DNA from: Diplonema papillatum
Lineage: Eukaryota > Euglenozoa > Diplonemea > Diplonemida > Diplonemidae
NCBI GenBank assembly: GCA_030068145.1
Contig: JAPJBO010000474.1
Coordinates: 1-64,000, forward strand
DNA: 64,000 nt
Direction: 5' to 3'
Part shown: one piece after another, positions 20,688 through 29,815 of the stretch
How the letters are laid out: every line of letters starts with the position of its first letter
Numbering within the stretch: the stretch's first letter is position 1
Program-made: the position numbers and the translations under genes
Notes under the pieces: model-generated
What the model saw: the letters and a program-made list of their open reading frames with translations, nothing else
Told to the model about the DNA's origin: nothing
The model's database searches: none

Positions 20688-21799
20688 ATGAAGTGGAGCA
20701 GGGAGGCCGCGGTGGAGTGGGTGAAGCAGGCTACGGGGCTCCAAGTTCCGTCCGCTTTCCATTTTCGTCCGGACAATGGTCGGCTGCGGCCGATTATCCG
20801 GTTGGCGGGGGATGCCGGCGCTTCCGCGGACGCGTACCTGAGGTCTCTGTTAGGGGCCCTGGGGGGCGAGGAGCCGCCGAGCGGGACGGCGCAGTGGGTG
20901 TTGGCTTGGTTGGCGTGCGCGTCCGCGCCCACGGCCACCCCTGCGGACTTCGAAGAGCTGGTACGCTCAGTGTCGCCGGCCCACCACGAAGGCCCCTCCC
21001 CTCGGCTGCCTGGCCGCTCCGCTGACGCCGCGCACTCGGACTCGGCGGATTACGCCGCTTTCTCCGCCTCCCCTCGTCGATGCCTCGCGCGTCCCGTTCG
21101 GGTCTCACCACGCGGGGGCAGGCCATACTCCGGCGCCCTTCTCTGCCCCCCAGCCGCCGGCTCCCGTTCCGGCGCCGACGCAGCCCTCCCAACCGGGGAG
21201 AACAACATTTCTCGGCACCCTCCCAGACGGAGGTTTTTCAGCAGGACCCGCTCGACGCGCTGGAGCGCGGGTCCGTTCAATCCCAACCAGCGCTGATCAC
21301 CCCGGGCCCCGGGCTCCTCGACCCCCGCGTGTGGCTGTCCTACGGGCCGGTCGAGAAGTCGCTGCTCCTCGTCCACATCCGCGATATTTTTGCGGAAGTC
21401 CTAAATGGGTCGCAGGCCCTGGCGAACGACGGCCAGCACCTCCTCCACCACCTCTCGTGCATCCTACATCTGATGGACGACACCTCCGACCAAGAGGGGA
21501 TGGTGCGGCTCGCGGAGAGCACCCTGCACCGCATGGTGGTGCTCAAAACAGCCCTCAAGGCGGGCTGGTCCGTTGCGGCGGACCTCCAGAAGGGGTACCA
21601 CGAGGAGGACGAGGTGCCCGCCTACCTGCGCCGGGGGTTTCAGGCGATGCGGAAGGCGGACGAACAGCCGGCGAAGCCCGCCAGGTCGCGGGGGTCGGGG
21701 TTACAGCCGACGAGGCGCGCTGCCCCTCCCCACAGCGCAGCCCCCCCTCCTCAGGCGGACGGGGCACGCGCCGGCAGCAGGAGGAAAGGGTCTCGGTGA
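20688..21799 (+). pseudogene. Gag-like region of DIRS-like element, frameshifted
   Basis: Starts with ATG at 20688 (MKWSREAAVEWVKQATG). Coding-like sequence moves through three frames: frame of 20688 to about 21050 (ends DSADYAAFSA), then a Pro-rich stretch in the frame containing HTPAPFSAPQPPAPVPAP (about 21060-21230), then the frame with QTEVFQQDPLDALERG and a helical region LLLVHIRDIFAEVLNG ... AYLRRGFQAMRKADEQ up to TGA at 21797-21799. Two +1 shifts, real or from sequence error, are needed for a single product. No CCHC knuckle is seen. It is presumed to be the structural protein from position and composition alone. Confidence 0.6.
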
Positions 21800-22749
21800 G
21801 TGTCTTGGACCGGTTCCCCCCACCTCCGCGCGCGACATCCGGTGGTCGGGCGCTCTTGTTGGAACCTCCGCTGTCGAACGGCGAGCGGGAGAGACTTGTT
21901 GGCAAGGCCAACTCGTACATCGGCGACGCGCTGGCGTTGTCGACGCGACGCGGCGTTCATTCGGTATACCGGCGTTTCCTAGAGTTCCGCCGTCACTGGG
22001 AGACGCGATTCGGTACGCCGTTGGACGTTCCGACGGCGGTCGTTCTGTTCGTGACGCGTCTCTTGTCGCGCGAGCCCAACAGCATCTCGACATCCACCGC
22101 GGTACAGTATGTGGTCAACATACAGTCCGCGGAGAGGCGACTCGGTCGGCCCATAGAGAGCCAGCTGGTTCGAGACTTCGTCCGATCCCTGAAGAGGGCG
22201 GGTGCCTTGCGTCCCGCCAAGCAGGCAGTTCCGGCGACGAAAGAGGATGTGGCGCGCGCCGTGCGCCTCGAGACGGATCCCGTGATGCGTCTGGCCATCA
22301 CTCTCGCGTGGCAGGGAGCAGCCCGGGTGGACGACGTTCTCACCAGGGAGGCCCGGAACGTGACCGAGAGCCCCGACTTCTGGTCCGTGAACTGGGTCGG
22401 TTCGAAGTCGGACCCCTTCCGTTTGGGACAAGTGACCGGCGTGGTCCTTCCACCGGAGGAGGACGAGACTCTCCGATCTCTCCTCCGCTCCGCACGCCCG
22501 GGTCAGCGCATTTTCGCGGGCGTGACGTTTCGCCGCGTCGTAGCGGCGTTGAAGAGGTCGAATCAGGCCCTGACGGGGCACTCTCTCCGCCGGGGGGCGC
22601 TGTTTCGCCTCCTAAAAATGGGCGTCGACCTCGACACGCTCCAAAGGGTGTCCCGCCACGCGACCCAGGACGCTTTGGTACGCTACCTCCCGGAGGCGGA
22701 GGTGCCCCTCGTCCGGGAGACGGCATGCGCGTCGGCAACCCTCCTGTAA
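21796..22749 (+). CDS. tyrosine recombinase of DIRS-like element
   Basis: Tyrosine recombinases cut and join DNA through a covalent phosphotyrosine and in DIRS elements integrate the circular cDNA. Recognisable sequence starts at about 21797 (VSVLDRFPPPPRA) and ends with TAA at 22747-22749. An N-terminal SAM-like region (NSYIGDALALSTRRGVHSVY, FLEFRRHW) precedes the catalytic part: QGAARVDDVL (Arg I), GHSLRRGALF (His-x-x-Arg), VSRHATQDALVRYLP (second His and the Tyr). All catalytic residues are present. The frame is open upstream to 21331 only because it overlaps the gag frame; no ATG lies near the true N-terminus, so frameshifting from gag or a non-ATG start is likely. The 3' end overlaps the RT ATG by 25 bp. 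Confidence 0.88.
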   Translation: MSVLDRFPPPPRATSGGRALLLEPPLSNGERERLVGKANSYIGDALALSTRRGVHSVYRRFLEFRRHWETRFGTPLDVPTAVVLFVTRLLSREPNSISTSTAVQYVVNIQSAERRLGRPIESQLVRDFVRSLKRAGALRPAKQAVPATKEDVARAVRLETDPVMRLAITLAWQGAARVDDVLTREARNVTESPDFWSVNWVGSKSDPFRLGQVTGVVLPPEEDETLRSLLRSARPGQRIFAGVTFRRVVAALKRSNQALTGHSLRRGALFRLLKMGVDLDTLQRVSRHATQDALVRYLPEAEVPLVRETACASATLL

Positions 22750-24569
22750 GCCTCCCTTTGGAACCGGTTTTCCCATACAGGCCGCCGAAGAGAGCTCCTC
22801 GTAACCCCCTGTCCAAGTGCTATCCTGGACCCGATGCTTTGTCGCAGGATGTACCCCCCCCGGCGTTTTTGGAAGCGATCCGGCACCATGGGGGCATCGG
22901 CGATGCCCCGCCGTCGGATTTTACGCCTTTCGTCACCGTCGCCTACGGGGGCGACCTCATCGTCAACGAGCTTGCCGCTCCTCCGGCGCAGCGCAGCTCG
23001 GAGGGGTATTTAGCGCCCATCACGTCCTCCTTCATGGATCTCGACAGGCTCCTTGCCATGGATACACACGGCCTACTCGGAGGCGTGTTGGACGTTATCA
23101 GGTCGCGTGAGTCTTTCGAGTCCGCACTAGTCCGCGACGCCTCCTCTTGGCACTCAGAGGCCATAGCGCGCGGGACCTCGAGGCGGATGCTACACCACCT
23201 TCCGGACCTGCTGAAGTACGGTGTCGCGGAGGTAGCACACGAGCATCCGAGAGTCGTGCTCCCCGCATTCACGGTTCCCAAGAAGAGCGGGGGGGAGAGG
23301 TTCGTGTGCGATGGACGAAAGCTGAACGCTGTCATGCCCCGACCGCCTCCGATGCTCCTGCCCTCCATGCCCGACGTGATCGATCGGGTGCTAAGCTCGG
23401 CGGTCGTCTACCTGGCGGATGCGAAGAGCTACTTCTACCAGTTCGAACTGGATGAGGGCGTCCGCGGGTATTTCGGCATGAACCTTGCGGGCCCACGTGG
23501 GAGTTTCGTCAGAGCCCGTTTAAGGGCGATGTGCATGGGCTGGAGCTGGGCTCCGGCGATAGCACAGAGAGCTTCTCGCGTCATCCTGCCGGAGACTGAC
23601 GGTCTCCCGTGGGTTGACAATTTTGTCATCGTGGGCGATTCTTTGGCCGAGGCGGAAGAGAGATTCACACGTTTCGCCCGGCGATGTCGTGAGGTGAACT
23701 GCGTCCTCAACGACGACGAAGGCCAGTACGGGATCCCCCTCACGCAGTTCGACCTTTTGGGGCTGCGGTTCGATCTGGCCAGCAGCCCACCTCGGTACAG
23801 TATGGCCACTGCTTGGGTTGAGAAGCTGCTGCGGTCTTCCGAACTCGCCGTTTTCCGGGGCGGAGTCGTTTCTCCCCGGGCGTTCTACAGGCTGTTCGGC
23901 GCTCTGGTGTGGTTCGCGTACACAACGCGTTTTCCCTTGGCGTACGCCCGGTGCGCTCTTTCGTTCGTGCAGAGACTCTCCTCACGACTGTCGGTGGGAG
24001 GTCTGCAGGCATGGGACGTGCCGGTGAACGTTCCGGCGTCGACAGCCCGCGAAGTTGAAAGCCTCACGGCGACCATCGGGGAGAACCGGTGGGTCACGCG
24101 AGTGGGCACGCGCGGGGGGCAGTCGATCCGACTATGGTCCGACGCCTCCTCAAAAGAATGGGCGGCGCTGCTCGAGGGTGAGCCCGAACGGGTGTCACAG
24201 GGCATTTTCTTTGGTCACTTCGCAGAAAAGCACATTTTTTTGAAAGAGCTTTTCGCAGTGTTGAAAGGCCTCGAGCTAGCCGTTAGAACACACCGTGGAG
24301 TGTCCGTAGAGCTGATGGTAGACAACCTACCGGCGGTTCATTGCCTGAACAAGGGCCACTCGAAGAATTACGCGGCGAACATAATACTGTCGCGCATTTT
24401 CGATCTGGCCCGAGAGTACGGACTTGAGCTCACGGCTACGTGGGTGCCGACCCACGAACAGAGGGCGGACGAGTACACCCGGGGTACCCAGGCGAAAGAG
24501 AACGCGACGCCTGGAGGGTGGTTACCGAAGGAGGAAGATCTCTCGCCTCCTCCGGATCTGACTACTTGA
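22725..24569 (+). CDS. reverse transcriptase-RNase H of DIRS-like element
   Basis: The ATG at 22725 overlaps the recombinase ORF by 25 bp; the TGA is at 24567-24569, giving 614 residues. RT motifs: VPKKSGGERFVCDGRKLNAV, then A YLADAKSYFYQFEL, B MCMGWSWAPAIAQR and C LPWVDNFVIVGDS. Box C is VDN where most RTs have xxDD, so the second Asp is Asn. RNase H follows with LWSDASS, the Glu in LKELFAVLKGLELA, MVDNLPAV and PTHEQRADEYTRG; the four acidic/His positions are present. It copies the element RNA into cDNA in the host cell. The frame upstream of 22725 is open back to 21573 but is a shadow of the recombinase gene. Confidence 0.9.
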   Translation: MRVGNPPVSLPLEPVFPYRPPKRAPRNPLSKCYPGPDALSQDVPPPAFLEAIRHHGGIGDAPPSDFTPFVTVAYGGDLIVNELAAPPAQRSSEGYLAPITSSFMDLDRLLAMDTHGLLGGVLDVIRSRESFESALVRDASSWHSEAIARGTSRRMLHHLPDLLKYGVAEVAHEHPRVVLPAFTVPKKSGGERFVCDGRKLNAVMPRPPPMLLPSMPDVIDRVLSSAVVYLADAKSYFYQFELDEGVRGYFGMNLAGPRGSFVRARLRAMCMGWSWAPAIAQRASRVILPETDGLPWVDNFVIVGDSLAEAEERFTRFARRCREVNCVLNDDEGQYGIPLTQFDLLGLRFDLASSPPRYSMATAWVEKLLRSSELAVFRGGVVSPRAFYRLFGALVWFAYTTRFPLAYARCALSFVQRLSSRLSVGGLQAWDVPVNVPASTAREVESLTATIGENRWVTRVGTRGGQSIRLWSDASSKEWAALLEGEPERVSQGIFFGHFAEKHIFLKELFAVLKGLELAVRTHRGVSVELMVDNLPAVHCLNKGHSKNYAANIILSRIFDLAREYGLELTATWVPTHEQRADEYTRGTQAKENATPGGWLPKEEDLSPPPDLTT

Positions 24570-24603
24570 AAGGCCACTGCGTGGTCCCTGGGGGTCCTGG
24601 ATG

Positions 24604-24705
24604 GTGTAAGCGAAGAACAAATCAGATTGTGTTTGTATTGTATTTGCCCCTTACCTCTATATTTCCCTCCTTCCATTCGGAGTCGAAGCAGCTACGTCGA
24701 GTATT
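24604..24705 (+). repeat. split direct repeat B1
   Basis: From GGTGTAAGCGAAGAACAAAT through TTGTATTTGCCCCTTACC to CAGCTACGTCGAGTATTTTT. It starts 35 bp after the RT stop and abuts A2. Confidence 0.85.
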
Positions 24706-24918
24706 TTTACACAAGCGCCAGCTTGAAAGGAAATGCTCGACGATGCTGCCCGACAAAGAACAGAAGGGATCCAAAGTGCTGTAACTACCGAACCACGTGT
24801 TGAACGGACGTGAGGTCATGCGGGTCTTCCCCTACACGACAAATCACACAAACACAACAGGTCAAAAGTCCTGAGTGAGAAAACAACACACGGTGGTGTA
24901 AGCGAAGAACAAATCAGA
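24706..24918 (+). repeat. split direct repeat A2
   Basis: ACACAAGCGCCAGCTTGAAAG to GGTGTAAGCGAAGAACAAA, matching A1 with only a few differences (ACACAAG for ACATAAG, GCCC for GACC). Confidence 0.85.
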
Positions 24919-24998
24919 TTGTGTTTGTATTGTATTTGCCCCTTACCTCTATATTTCCCCCCTTCCATTCGGAGTCGAAGCAGCTACGTCGAGTATTT
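24900..24998 (+). repeat. split direct repeat B2
   Basis: Repeats B1 (TCAGATTGTGTTTGTATTG ... ACGTCGAGTATTT) and ends the element. B1 and B2 differ at one visible base (CCCTCC/CCCCCC). The short GGTGTAAGCGAAGAACAAA is shared with the end of A2. Confidence 0.85.
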
Positions 24999-25104
24999 CT
25001 TCTTCATGGAGACCCGCCCCCAGGCAATCCGACTGTCCAATCACGATCGCGAAAGGTTTGTGCCCTTTAGTGATGAGGGTTGACCAGGCCCCCACGACGC
25101 CTTA

Positions 25105-25324
25105 TCATGCAGGGTCAAAACCTTGTGTCTTTTTGGAAATGGCCAAAAAAAAATTCCTGGAAAAATATTGGGTTTTTTGAATTTTAAAATTTTGGAACAA
25201 AAACTGCGGTAATTTTTGAGGAAGTTGAGCATATATTTTTTTTTTTTTTTTCCAAATATTTTTTTGGGGGCCATCGGCCCCGCGGGAGCGTTTAAAAAAG
25301 ACACAAGGTTTTGACCCTGCATGT
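25105..25324. mobile_element. 220-bp MITE at a TA site, copy 1
   Basis: The terminal inverted repeats CATGCAGGGTCAAAACCTTG(TGTCTTTTT) are flanked by TA at 25103-25104 and 25325-25326. It shares ends and much of the interior with 28617-28830. TA duplications suggest mobilisation by a mariner-type transposase. It lies inside the PanK intron. Confidence 0.78.
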
Positions 25325-25809
25325 TATACACACAAGGCCCCAGATCTTGCCACTTGACCTGACCCAGCCACCACCCTGGCGGCCGCAACAGCAACCTTCG
25401 CATTGAAGACGTGAGCAGCTGGAGTGTAATGCAGGCAATTCCTTGCCAACACTTTCACTCTGAAGAAACCCTTCAACAAGTTTTAGCCGACTTTGCCAAA
25501 ATGCGATCGAGAGGTCATGAGAAGTGTATGTCTACGGATAATGAAGCAAGAGCCTGGGGAGCTTATCCGTTTCCAGCGACAAACGGGCTTCGGCTCGCGA
25601 ATCCTCGTTTGGAGACACCAGTCAGGTGGGAGACAAAGCGTCAGAATGGGCCACCTGGCTGAATCTCCATTTGCAAAAAGGGAGTAAACTGATTGGTGAG
25701 TGAGAGGGGAAGAAGTTTTGGTTTGAAAGGAGGACACCAAACAAGCAAAACAAAGCAAGCAAAGAAACAAAGTGGTCAGGCATCAGAACGACATATAACG
25801 TCGACCGCA
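25325..25809. other. PanK intron, no recognised element
   Basis: Short ORFs only, with no repeated family member recognised. Confidence 0.4.
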
Positions 25810-26006
25810 CAAAAAGAAGGAATGTACTTGGTGTCGGTCACAAACAGTCCCGGACATGGCTAGCCATAACCCATAACGAAAGCGTGCACTAAATATACAA
25901 CCCGTAACCACATAGCCCTTTCTTGCTCTAAGAGAACCCATTCATGAACGGTCACACGGAGATCCTAGAACCCCGGAATTTCAAGCGAACTTTAACTCTA
26001 AAAAAG
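25810..26006 (+). repeat. dispersed tail repeat ending 17 bp before PanK exon 2
   Basis: Nearly identical to 48776-48958 and related to 54956-55093: GAATGTACTTGGTGTCGGTC, GACATGGCTAGCCATAA, then the tail CGGAATTTCAAGCGAAC ... CTCTAAAAA. Its A-rich end replaces the pyrimidine-rich sequence expected before an acceptor. Confidence 0.8.
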
Positions 26007-26023
26007 AAAACGCCAAACTGCAG

Positions 26024-26604
26024 GTCTTTGCAAGGCGCTGACGAAGTGCCGAGACTTCGACGAGGCAGTGGCGCTGGCAGCCAGCGGGAACAGCCGCAAC
26101 GTCGACCTGGTAGTGGGCGACATCTACGGCGAGGAAGACGAACAGCTCGGTTCGAAGTACGGCCTCCGCAGCTCTACGCTGGCATCGTCTTTCGCGAAGC
26201 TGGCGGGTGGCACAGATTCAACCGACGCTGACAAGGCCCTGTCGACCCTCATCATGGTCACCATGAACGTCGCGGCCCTCGCACACCTGCACGCCCGGCT
26301 GCACGGTAGAAAGCTGATTCTCTTCACCGGCACTTTCCTGTACAAAAACCCTGTTGCCCTCCGGACCCTGGCCTATGCCATTGACTTCTGGTCGAAGGGT
26401 GCCAGGGCTGCTGTTTTTGTGCAGCATGCGTCGTATCTCGGCTGTTTCGGCGCGCTCTCATCGCTGCTTCCTTCAGAGGACTCGGCCCCGCAGTCGCATC
26501 GCAAGCGGGACGGCCGGCACGCGAGGGCAGCGGATAGCTCGAACTTGTTCCGCACCACGCCGGCTCTCGTCATGTCGACGCCCAACAACAGGGCGAAATT
26601 GTAG
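26024..26604 (+). CDS. type II pantothenate kinase, exon 2 (C-terminal half)
   Basis: Continues exon 1 in phase: codon 190 is completed across the junction, giving GGGTFLG|LCKALTKC as in the family. Further motifs: DEAVALAASGNSRNVDLVVG, DIYGEEDEQLG (222-232), STLASSFAKL (240-249), KLILFTGTFLYKN (286-298), LAYAIDFWSKG (305-315) and SYLGCFGALSSLL (326-338). The acceptor is CTGCAG at 26018-26023 with almost no pyrimidine tract. The frame runs about 40 residues past the usual C-terminus and stops at TAG 26602-26604. The last 24 or so residues (AADSSNLFRTTPAL ... NNRAKL) equal the coding reading of the tandem array that follows, so the stop lies inside the first array unit. Another splice near 26500 to a lost exon is possible. 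Confidence 0.92.
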
Positions 26605-27780
26605 GGCGGCGGATGGCTTGAACGTGTTCCGCACCCAAACGCCCAACAACAGAGCTGAACTGTAGAGCGGCCGACGGCTCACTCCCAACGCCAACAACAG
26701 GGCCAAACTGTAGGGCGGCAGATAGCTCCAACGTGTTCCAAATCCACCGCCCAACAACAAGGCCAAACTGTAGGGCTGCGGACAGCTTGAACTTGTTCCG
26801 CACCACGCCGGATCTCGTCCCAACAACAGAGCGAAACTGTAGGGCGGCGGATGGCTTGAACGTGTTCCGCACCCAAACGCCAAACAACAGAGCGAATTTG
26901 TAGAGCGGATGGCTCCAACGTGTTCACAACAACAGAGCTGAACTGTAGGGTGGCGGATGGCTCGCACCCAACGCCTAACAGCAGGGCTAAGCTGTAGGGC
27001 AGCGGATAGCTCCAACGTGTTCCAAATCCACCGCCCAACAACAGGGCCAAACTGTAGGGCGGCGGATGGCTCGAAAGCGTGTTCCGCACTCAAACGCCCA
27101 ACAACAGAGCCGAACTGTAGGGTGGCGGATGGCTCGCACCCAACGCCTAACAACAGGGCTATGCGGTAGGGCAGCGGATAGCCAACGTGTTCCAAATCCA
27201 CCACGCCGGCTCTCGTCACGTCAACGCCCAACAACAGGGCTAAACTGTAGGGCGGCGGATGGCTCGAAAACGTGTTCCGCACCCAAACGCTCAACAACAG
27301 AGCTGAACTGTAGGGTGGCGGATGGCTCGCACCCAACGCCTAACAGCAGAGCTAAGCTGTAGGGCAGCGGATAGCTCCAACGTGTTCCAAATCCACCGCC
27401 CAACAACAGGGCCAAACTGTAGGGCGGCGGGTGGCTCGAAAACGTGTTCCGCACTCAAACGCCCAACAACACTGTAAGGCGGCGATGGCTCAAACCCTCG
27501 GAACAACAAGGCTCCTCAGTGCGTTACGCCCGCCGGTCCATTCGGACTCGTATAGACCCGGTTGGAGACACGGGATCTGGATGTGAATTTGGAAGTTGCC
27601 GTTCGCCGAAGCTAGTCGTGGCCCGATAAATCCGATGTGCCCTGAGTAACTCACGCATTCCTCTAGACTGGGTTCTGGCTTAGAGGGCTCGAACGTGTTC
27701 CGCACCCAACGCCTAACAACAGGGCTAAACTGTAGGGCAGCGGATGGGCACCACATCCGACGCCCAACAACATGCCAACC
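26538..27780 (+). repeat. tandem array built from PanK C-terminal codons
   Basis: About 18 degenerate units of roughly 50-75 bp. Each can be read as GCGGCGGATGGC .. AACGTGTTCCGC ... CCCAACAACAGRGC ... CTGTAG, that is AAD.(S/L)NVFRT..PNNRAEL-stop, matching the PanK end. Some units keep the longer ACGCCGGCTCTCGTC segment present in the gene itself (26788-26820, 27200-27222); most have lost it. Confidence 0.9.
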
Positions 27781-28616
27781 TTTAGGCGTAAGGCAGGGAA
27801 TTAGGGACTCCATCTCGATGATGGGGTATGGGTCAGCCGCGTCATGGTTCTCGTCAAGCGGGCTCGGTGCTCCTTAAAGTCTTGCAGTTTTTAGGCTTCA
27901 TCTCTGGCGAAAACAGCGCTTCTTTTGCTTCCTTCGTAGGAATTCAGCCCGGCAGTTTCCTCTTGAGTGCGGGCGCGCGAGGAAACCTGCCCCTTCCCAC
28001 TCGTCGTGCCACGTTCGATTTCCTTCGTTTCGTTCAAATTCATTCTGTCAGAGATAGTCCACGCTCACTCTGTGGTTCGGCTCCACTCGAAAGGGTGGGG
28101 TTGGATCAGGAGAAACCCCGATGTGAATTTTGGAAAAAAGTGATGAATCCACCCAGAGTCTCTCGATGTTGGTCAATTTGAATGGAATGGAATGAATGGT
28201 TGAACCATCATATTTAAGGCAAATCGAAAGACGGATCTCAAGGGGAATCTCCCTTGATCTCTGGCCAAGCTCACGTCAAACAACAGCGTCAAGCCGTAGG
28301 TGTTTGTTCCATGTACGTGGACGCCGGAGCTCTGGACCTGTCGTCCGCGAATATATAATATTATATTCAAGTATAAATCGCGAAACAAACCGTTAAGCTG
28401 TCTTCGCTTGAAGTGTTCAGCGGCATCATCTCGAGAACTTGTCGTGTCTCCGGACAGCGTCTTTAATCTCGTCGACATCCCTTCGGGCTTGTCCTTAGGC
28501 TTATTCGTGTTCCTGCCTATTGGGGTTCAACACATGATAGGCAGAAGCTCCTTCGGGCTTGCGACTTGAAGTCGTGTGCTTCCACTCGATGAACCTGTTT
28601 CCTATGACTCTCGGTA
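27781..28616. other. intergenic, no gene seen
   Basis: No family match and no coding signal beyond short ORFs. Confidence 0.4.
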
Positions 28617-28830
28617 CCATGCAGGGTCAAAACCTTGTGTCTTTTTGGAAAACGCTGCCGCGGGGCCGAGAAAATTGGAATTCTTTTTTTGCTCAACTTC
28701 ATCAAAAATCACCGCAGTTTTTGTTCCAAATTTATTTTCAAAACCCCAATTTCTTTCCAGAAAAAATGGGTGGCCATTTTTTTTGTATATCCCTCTTACG
28801 AAAAAGACACATGGTTTTGACCCTGCATGG
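28617..28830. mobile_element. 214-bp MITE at a TA site, copy 2
   Basis: The ends CCATGCAGGGTCAAAACC and its inverse are flanked by TA at 28615-28616 and 28831-28832. It is the same family as 25105-25324, but its interior is in the opposite orientation. Confidence 0.78.
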
Positions 28831-29029
28831 TACCGGCGATGTCACGACAAAGCTGCCGTAGAAGGAAGTCAAGGCATTGTTGCGACGGGCACGTTTGAGA
28901 GTGGCACGATTGAAGTGCACCCGTCGAAAGTGGGAACTGAGATTGTTGGAAGTTACGCCGGTGCCGATGTTGTGCCGGTTTTAACTCCCACACCCACTGC
29001 CAGTGCCAGCTTAGCGTTGGTACATAGTA

Positions 29030-29160
29030 TGGGCGGCGCCGAAGCTTTACCAGCTTCGGCTGACACCATTTGCGCACTTAACCATGGTTAAGAAGACGAC
29101 TGAAAGCATAGACACAAAGATAGCTCAAAGCATCTGCAGAATAACACGAAAGTCCTCTAG
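29030..29160 (+). repeat. about 130-bp dispersed repeat with hairpin, copy 2
   Basis: Matches 8806-8938 with a handful of substitutions, including the GCCGAAGCT hairpin and CCATGGTTAAGAAGACGACTG. Confidence 0.8.
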
Positions 29161-29815
29161 GTTCACAGTTCTCGGTCATTTGTATCCACCTCGAGCCCGC
29201 GGTTCTGAGGCCACGAGGGAGAAGCGAGTCGGATTCCTCGGACATGTATTAGCAATGGAGTTGCCGGCGTAGATTGCCACCGATTTAATGAGCCGTCTGC
29301 AGGCATCGGCTGGCCCGCGAAAGCTGTTCCCGTTACCTCTGGGTACACGTCGAAGGGGTTGCTTTTTGATTCGTCATGCTCTCTTTTCGGAACCGCATGG
29401 CTAAAAGCCTAGGCCGGGGGTTTCCAGTAGTGTAGTTGGAAGCAGCCCGCCTGTTTCAGGGCGAAAAACTTTCACTCAAAAAAAAAAAAACGACCAACAA
29501 CTTGGCAACAAGCAAATTTCATCCACCGGATTTGCGCCTGTGTAAAAAGCTGCGTTCCCCGCTATTTTTAGTCCTAACAATCTTGCGGGTTGCCCTTCAA
29601 TGTATTGTGCGGGCTAAAGACGTAGGCAGCGTGTTTTGGTGGTTGCTCAGAATTCCTTACCTGAATATACACAGGGTAAATACAAGTGGAAAACGATCAA
29701 CCGCCACGCACAAACAAAACGAAGCGCCTGTCTTTTTCGACGTGTTCGAAAGGGCAGGTCGGTCCCGCGCTGCGAACAGCCAGGGTTTTCTTCCCCCCCC
29801 CCCCCCCCCCCCCCC

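Larger units (their letters stand above)
20476..24998 (+). mobile_element. DIRS/VIPER-like tyrosine-recombinase retrotransposon
   Basis: About 4.5 kb in the sense orientation within the PanK intron. The order is block A1, gag region, tyrosine recombinase (YR), RT-RNase H, then blocks B1, A2, B2. This split-direct-repeat arrangement and a YR in place of an integrase are hallmarks of Ngaro/PAT/VIPER-type DIRS retrotransposons, which integrate through circular intermediates without target duplication. None is visible here. YR lies before RT-RH, as I recall for VIPER of trypanosomes, and unlike Ngaro or DIRS1. YR and RT-RH are intact; the gag region has frameshifts. Confidence 0.9.

Noticed and set aside
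21573-22724. Upstream extension of the RT frame (about 380 residues)
   Set aside because: It is the +2 shadow of the recombinase gene, which has all catalytic motifs; the ATG at 22725 gives the natural start.
25103-25326. hAT classification of the CAGGGTCAAAACC MITE
   Set aside because: The octamers outside CAGGG/CCCTG do not match in either copy, whereas TA at equal distance does in both.
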